This document shows positions 1 through 3,704 of a DNA stretch of 6,393 nucleotides, piece after piece; positions within the stretch are counted from its first letter, which is position 1; every line of letters begins with the position of its first letter. Made by a program: the position numbers and the translations under genes. The stretch is from Thiotrichaceae bacterium. GTDB taxonomy: Bacteria > Pseudomonadota > Gammaproteobacteria > Thiotrichales > Thiotrichaceae. The notes beneath the pieces were generated by a model, which worked only from the letters and a program-made list of their open reading frames with translations, was not told the DNA's origin and ran no database searches. The stretch covers positions 1-6,393 of the forward strand of contig JANTHA010000128.1 of assembly GCA_024762625.1 (NCBI GenBank). The letters are read 5' to 3'.

Positions 1-45
1 CCGCAGGAGGCTTTTAGAGGGTGGCGCTTTCTTGGTTCGCACACG

Positions 46-134
46 TTTTGGTTACTTTTCTCTTGCCAAAGAGAGAAAAGTAACTCGTAGCCATTAGCTG
101 ACGCTAAAAAAGAAACCAAAATCTGCAGGCTACG
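46..134. repeat. Nested palindromic intergenic repeat
   Basis: Three inverted repeats are packed into about 90 bases. A 13-bp perfect stem pairs 51-63 with 72-84 around an 8-base loop. A 5-bp stem pairs 94-98 with 103-107 around TGAC. A 7-bp stem pairs CGTAGCC (86-92) with GGCTACG (128-134) and encloses the second. Bases 46-61 can also pair with 106-121 (14 of 16 positions), so a larger alternative fold competes with the small hairpins. The motif GGTTACTTTTC...GAAAAGTAAC resembles palindromes scattered between genes in many gammaproteobacterial genomes; that family link is from memory. Position 3' of the mscS gene also allows a role as a transcript-end structure, although no clean T-tract follows on either strand. 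Confidence 0.6.
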
Positions 135-272
135 AACTCCGTCATAGTTTGATAACTGTTAAGAACCACGTTTTATGTCTAAATTTACGCTAGAAAGTTA
201 AAAGTGATTTAGAATAGATGCTTGGGTCGCTACTATCCCGAATAGGGGGCAGCAGTGATATGATAATGAAAA

Positions 273-1376
273 TCAATTATTCCTCGCTGGAAATTCCTTG
301 ATATACACATCGTGTTTTATAAAGGGTATTTCAATGTTGTTTTCATTGAATTGTTTATAAACCGCATCGTTCAGTTTATCCAGGGTGCGCCCGCGAAATT
401 CCGGGTCTTCAATCCAGCAGAGTAATTCAAAATCCAGGCTGGAGTCGCCAAAAGCGCGGAAGCGTACGCGTGGCGCAGGCGTTCTGGTAACCAGATGCTC
501 GTTTTCTGCAATATTCATCAGGATTTCGCGTACTTTGTCGATGTCGGTTCCATAGGCTACGCCCACCTTGACGCGGATCCTGAATTTTGGATGCGGGCCG
601 CCGCTCTGGTTGGTGACTCTGGTGTTGCCCATGATGGAGTTGGGTACGGTAATCTCGACATCGTCACGCGTCATCAGGCGGGTGCTGCGCAAACCGATAT
701 GAGTGACCTTGCCGCGCTGATTGTCTTCCAGCACAATATAGTCGCCAATTTTGTAGGGTGTATCGGCAAGTATAAATACGCCGGAAAACAGGTTGGCCAG
801 GGTGTCCTTGGCGGCAAAACCCACAGCGATGCCGATGATGCCAGCCGAGGCAAGCCAGGCGGTCATGTCGATGCCCCAGATCTGGAACATGATATAGAGG
901 GCGATGGCGACAATCACCAGCTTGGATAGATTCTCAAACAGCGGCAGCGTTTGCGGTTGAATCAAGCGGTGTTTTTTGTCTTGTCCGCTACCGCCCCAGG
1001 CGAATTGCTGCAGGATGATTTTGGAAACCCGGATCAGGGCAATCATCCAGATTAATACGCCAACTGTTCTGAAGCCATAAATCAGTTTATCCGCAATGGT
1101 ATCCGATAAGGGCATGATTCTGACCGCAGTGGAAAACCCTGTAATCACCAGTGAATAATAAATAGGCGGGCGGGCGATATTCAGTAGCCGGTCATCCAGA
1201 TAGGTTTCCGTTCTGCTTGTCAGCATCTTCAATAAACGGAAGATGACCCAGGAGACCAGCGAGGCGAAAATAAACGTTATAAGAAACACCGCGCCGCCCT
1301 GAACCCAGGGTTGCCCCGCAAAGAAATCCAGAATGGGCGCGAGGTAGTCTTTTAGTATTAAGTCTATGTTTTCCAA
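273..1376 (-). CDS. MscS-family small-conductance mechanosensitive ion channel
   Basis: This 367-residue inner-membrane channel probably opens under membrane tension to release solutes during osmotic downshock. Hydrophobic segments lie near residues 27-47, 71-88, 101-121 and 150-168. The pore-lining helix is at about 173-203 and has the Gly/Ala-rich family signature GIIGIAVGFAAKDTLANLFS, which runs straight into the conserved ADTPYKIGDYI that opens the cytoplasmic beta domain. VPNSIMGNTRVTN (244-256) and the C-terminal alpha/beta part to about 355 complete the MscS fold. Length and extra N-terminal helices suit a YnaI/YbdG-like subgroup rather than the minimal three-helix MscS. The start is TTG at 1376: GGAG stands 8 bases upstream, there is no ATG, GTG or TTG in frame between it and the upstream stop, and the protein is complete from there. 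It is transcribed away from the pil operon; no functional link is visible. Confidence 0.95.
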   Translation of the reverse strand: MENIDLILKDYLAPILDFFAGQPWVQGGAVFLITFIFASLVSWVIFRLLKMLTSRTETYLDDRLLNIARPPIYYSLVITGFSTAVRIMPLSDTIADKLIYGFRTVGVLIWMIALIRVSKIILQQFAWGGSGQDKKHRLIQPQTLPLFENLSKLVIVAIALYIMFQIWGIDMTAWLASAGIIGIAVGFAAKDTLANLFSGVFILADTPYKIGDYIVLEDNQRGKVTHIGLRSTRLMTRDDVEITVPNSIMGNTRVTNQSGGPHPKFRIRVKVGVAYGTDIDKVREILMNIAENEHLVTRTPAPRVRFRAFGDSSLDFELLCWIEDPEFRGRTLDKLNDAVYKQFNENNIEIPFIKHDVYIKEFPARNN

Positions 1377-1384
1377 AATAAATA

Positions 1385-1390
1385 CTCCAG
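1385..1390 (-). promoter_or_regulatory. Ribosome binding site fixing the TTG start of mscS
   Basis: On the minus strand CTGGAG ends 8 bases before TTG at 1376. No ATG or GTG in frame competes downstream near the start or upstream before the stop codon, so this site decides the unusual TTG start. Confidence 0.7.
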
Positions 1391-1401
1391 CAACATAGTT
1401 A

Positions 1402-1420
1402 TTCAGACCATTCGTCTGAA
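1402..1420. repeat. Perfect 7-5-7 inverted repeat, possible operator or 5' UTR hairpin
   Basis: TTCAGAC (1402-1408) and GTCTGAA (1414-1420) are perfectly complementary around a 5-base loop. The repeat lies 25 bases upstream of the mscS start and just upstream of the predicted rightward promoter. It could be a dimeric regulator's operator or a hairpin in the mscS leader. No regulator can be named from the sequence. Confidence 0.45.
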
Positions 1421-1435
1421 AGTTTCCGATAAAGA

Positions 1436-1465
1436 TTGCACTCTACCAGAAATACGGTATATATT
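1436..1465 (+). promoter_or_regulatory. Candidate sigma70 promoter for the pilV-pilY1 operon
   Basis: TTGCAC at 1436-1441 is a fair -35 hexamer. It is followed either by TATATA at 1458-1463 (16-base spacer) or TATATT at 1460-1465 (18-base spacer). Transcription would begin near 1470, leaving a 5' leader of roughly 95 bases before pilV. This is the best match in the divergent region, but AT-rich DNA yields such matches by chance. No convincing sigma54 promoter was seen. Confidence 0.35.
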
Positions 1466-1535
1466 GGCGTTAATCAATAAATATAAATGGCTAGTCATAA
1501 ATGCGCACCCGATTTGATAATAAAAATAAACTATC

Positions 1536-1544
1536 AGAAAGGTG
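1536..1544 (+). promoter_or_regulatory. Shine-Dalgarno-like AGAAAGGTG, badly spaced for pilV
   Basis: This is the only purine-rich anti-SD match upstream of pilV. It ends 20 bases before the pilV ATG at 1565, which is too far, but only 10 bases before an out-of-frame ATG at 1555. It may serve a leader ORF that couples to pilV. Confidence 0.35.
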
Positions 1545-1554
1545 CAATTTAATA

Positions 1555-1590
1555 ATGAGTACAAATGAAAATTTCTCCAATAACAAATAG
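1555..1590 (+). CDS. Possible 11-codon leader ORF overlapping the pilV start
   Basis: ATG at 1555 opens an 11-codon frame (MSTNENFSNNK) that ends at TAG 1588-1590, inside the pilV leader-peptide codons and in another frame. It is closer to the AGAAAGGTG site than pilV is. It may be a translated leader peptide that affects pilV initiation, or a chance reading. It has no recognisable similarity and no regulatory codon run. Confidence 0.2.
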   Translation: MSTNENFSNNK

Positions 1591-2101
1591 CGGTTTTTCA
1601 CTGATAGAAATATTGGTGTCGCTGGTTGTCTTATCGATAGGATTGATGGGACTCGCGGGTTTACAGCTTGCATCCCTCAAGGGATCCAATGATGCACACT
1701 ACCGTACTCAGGCTAGTTTATTAATAATGGATCTCGCAGACCGTATGCGCGCCAATCAGCAGGGCGTTGCTTTAGGAGAATACCGGACTAATTTTCAGGG
1801 GGCGTTGAATTGTAATACTGCGCCAACGCCTAATTGCGCAACGGATGATTGTTCCGAAAAACAGCTGGCTGATTTTGACAAGGTCAGGATTGCATGTGGC
1901 GTAAAACGGTTATTGCCTTCCGGGATTCTAAGCGTTAATTGTAAAAATAATGATTGCAAGGCAAGCGATCTGGGACTTGACACCCAGTTGAATAAAACAC
2001 ATACCCTGAAAATTTCATGGCGCGAGCAGAAAAACAACAGGCAAGACCTGTCCCTGGGTGAATCGGAAACGAGATTCATTGAGTTGGACATGGTTCCCTG
2101 A
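1565..2101 (+). CDS. pilV: Type IV pilus minor pilin PilV
   Basis: This 178-residue minor pilin is part of the pilus initiation complex (PilV, PilW, PilX and, in known systems, FimU), which sits at the fibre tip and supports PilY1. The class III signal peptide is MKISPITNSG, with prepilin peptidase cleavage predicted after Gly10. The mature protein begins FSLIEILVSLVVLSIGLMGL, with Glu at mature position 5 and a PilV-typical hydrophobic helix leading into GLQLASLKGSNDAHYRTQAS and LADRMRANQQG. The C-terminal domain has six cysteines (83, 91, 96, 111, 126, 131), enough for up to three disulfides. The ISWREQ strand near 150-155 is typical of the family. ATG 1565 is the only usable start, since an in-frame TGA lies three codons upstream. 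Its own ribosome binding site is poor. A 34-base gap separates it from pilW. Confidence 0.93.
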   Translation: MKISPITNSGFSLIEILVSLVVLSIGLMGLAGLQLASLKGSNDAHYRTQASLLIMDLADRMRANQQGVALGEYRTNFQGALNCNTAPTPNCATDDCSEKQLADFDKVRIACGVKRLLPSGILSVNCKNNDCKASDLGLDTQLNKTHTLKISWREQKNNRQDLSLGESETRFIELDMVP

Positions 2102-2135
2102 ATCTAAAAATCAGTTTATAACTTATAAGATAATA

Positions 2136-3104
2136 ATGAAAATAAGTCAGACAACATTAAAAAAGAACCAGGGTCTATCATTGATTGAAATGATGGTGTC
2201 CATGGTGCTTGGCCTTTTTCTGGTGCTCGGTCTGACGACTATGTATATGGGTAGCAAGAAAAGCGACAAGGTGCGCGATGCTGTCAGCAGGATGGAAGAA
2301 AATGCGCGCCTTACCTTGAATACATTACGTTCCGCTATTGAGCATGCGGGTTATAAATCAGTTGATAATATTCCACTCGACAAGCCTTTTTATACGCCTT
2401 CCGATGGCGCTTTGCAAAATGAGAATTGCGGTGCTTCTGAAGGTTTGATCATTAACAATAACTTGTTAACGCCGCCCGCAGGGCTTGACGATTATACCAA
2501 AGATGGCGATGTCGATAATGATGAAAGCGATATGCTGACCGTTGTTTTTCGTGCAGATAACCCCGACAAAGGGCCGATATTCTTTGATTGTTCCGGCGAA
2601 GCCTATATTGGCCTAACGAATCCAGATGCTCAGCAAAAGGCCTGCAGCACCGATCCTCTGGTCGGCGTCAGCGACCCCTGGAAGTCCCGAATCTTTAATA
2701 CGATTTATATTAACTCGGCTGACAAGACCTTACATTGCATGGGATCCAGAAGCGCTACCGGTTCTTTGACGCTGGCTAAAGGCATCGAAAATATGCAAAT
2801 CCGGTACGGCGTTACCACGACAAATAGCGCGGGAAATCGGCAGACGACTTACAAAAAGGCAGATGATGTTGAAGCCAATAATGAGTGGGAGGCTGTGACC
2901 AGTGTTCAGGTGGCAATTCTTATGGTGTCTGACCAGGAGGTGCTGGACAAGGCGCAAGCGCACCACATCAGCCTGCTGGATGAAGAGTTTGATATTGCCT
3001 CGGATCGTAAAATTTATCGAAAATTTTCCACCACCATCAACCTGCCCAATCGCACCCGACGTGAAATGCAGCAGGTTTCCCGTACATCGGCGGAGAAAAC
3101 CTGA
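2136..3104 (+). CDS. pilW: Type IV pilus minor pilin PilW
   Basis: This 322-residue minor pilin is expected in the tip/priming complex with PilV and PilX. The leader MKISQTTLKKNQG ends at Gly13, followed by mature LSLIEMMVSMVLGLFLVLGL with Glu at position 5 (Glu18 of the precursor). The family-typical EENARLTLNTLRSAIEHAGY follows the N-terminal helix. A large variable domain comes next, with cysteines at 98, 152, 170 and 201, then GIENMQIRYGV (216-226) and a terminal stretch reading RKFSTTINLPNR, a common PilW ending. ATG 2136 was chosen over GTG 2058 in the same frame, because the longer form would put 26 extra residues, out of keeping with a prepilin leader, before the cleavage site. The ribosome binding site is weak. 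Residues 123-132 (DGDVDNDESD) form an acidic, calcium-site-like loop. The stop overlaps the pilX start by one base. Confidence 0.93.
   Translation: MKISQTTLKKNQGLSLIEMMVSMVLGLFLVLGLTTMYMGSKKSDKVRDAVSRMEENARLTLNTLRSAIEHAGYKSVDNIPLDKPFYTPSDGALQNENCGASEGLIINNNLLTPPAGLDDYTKDGDVDNDESDMLTVVFRADNPDKGPIFFDCSGEAYIGLTNPDAQQKACSTDPLVGVSDPWKSRIFNTIYINSADKTLHCMGSRSATGSLTLAKGIENMQIRYGVTTTNSAGNRQTTYKKADDVEANNEWEAVTSVQVAILMVSDQEVLDKAQAHHISLLDEEFDIASDRKIYRKFSTTINLPNRTRREMQQVSRTSAEKT
3092..3095 (+). promoter_or_regulatory. Ribosome binding site of pilX inside the end of pilW
   Basis: GGAG lies 8 bases before ATG 3104. Together with the TGATG stop/start overlap it points to coupled translation of pilW and pilX. 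Confidence 0.6.
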
Positions 3105-3622
3105 TGAAAAGGCGAATTGATACAAAGACTTTGTGTAAACAGCAGGGCGCAACCTTGATTACGGCCTTAATGATGCTGCTGGTGATGACGATTATCGGCA
3201 TCTCCGCAGTCAGGATGTCATCCATCAGTATACTGATTGCGGGCAATGATCAGCAAAAACTGATGCTGATGCAGGAAACTGAAAGCGCCCTGAATAATCT
3301 GGCGACGCCCGGTAAGTTGATAGATCCGTTAATTAATGAGCCAATTAATGGCGTCGTAGCGGATTTTGATGCGCTAACGAAGGAATACATCGTGCCGGAA
3401 CCGTTTAAAAGCAAAATGACGGAAACCATAACCGACATGGATATCTTATACGGCTGCGAAGGTTTTGATGGCAAGGCCGTGAGTATTGGCTCTGACGTGC
3501 CGCCTTGTCATTTGTATGATTTCAAGGTGGATGCAAAGAAAAACAACGCCACAGTCGTACGCCGACGTGGAGCGGGCAAAGAAGTGCCGAATATTGCAAA
3601 ACATAGTTTTCTGACGCGCTAA
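3104..3622 (+). CDS. pilX: Type IV pilus minor pilin PilX
   Basis: This 172-residue protein has the PilX N-terminal architecture. The basic leader MKRRIDTKTLCKQQG ends at Gly15, followed by mature ATLITALMMLLVMTIIGISA and then VRMSSISILIAGNDQQKLML and QETESALNN, a variant of the family's AGN..d...a...AE.AL pattern. Mature position 5 is Thr instead of Glu, and position 1 is Ala. Loss of Glu5 is known for the type II secretion pseudopilin GspK, which caps the pseudopilus tip; by analogy this subunit may be inserted first. Two cysteines (C115 and C128 by approximate count) sit in YGCEG and PPCHL in the C-terminal half and could pair. Start codon and stop of pilW overlap (TGATG). An 82-base gap without a clear terminator separates it from pilY1. 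Confidence 0.9.
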   Translation: MKRRIDTKTLCKQQGATLITALMMLLVMTIIGISAVRMSSISILIAGNDQQKLMLMQETESALNNLATPGKLIDPLINEPINGVVADFDALTKEYIVPEPFKSKMTETITDMDILYGCEGFDGKAVSIGSDVPPCHLYDFKVDAKKNNATVVRRRGAGKEVPNIAKHSFLTR

Positions 3623-3704
3623 ACATGATGCAAGCCAGACAGGCAGGCTAAGCAAGTGTAGCGAACAAGAATAAAATTAAAATAAACCCAATGGGCTTAT
3701 CGTG

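Noticed and set aside
1..90. Plus-strand frame open from base 1 to TAG at 88-90, which could be the 3' end of a gene
   Set aside because: Its last two thirds are simply a reading of the palindromic repeat, and too little is visible to support a protein.
495..929. Plus-strand open frame opposite mscS (144 codons)
   Set aside because: It mirrors conserved MscS codons and shows no protein features of its own.
1411..1420. TTCGTCTGAA resembles the Neisseria DNA uptake sequence GCCGTCTGAA
   Set aside because: The leading GCC is not matched, I noticed no further copies in the window, and the dyad itself explains the match.
2058..2135. GTG 2058 as start of a longer PilW
   Set aside because: It would add 26 residues before the prepilin leader and overlap pilV; ATG 2136 gives a normal 13-residue leader.
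3623..3704. Terminator between pilX and pilY1
   Set aside because: Only a 4-bp stem (AGCC/GGCT) with a 9-base loop and no T-tract; the genes probably share a transcript.
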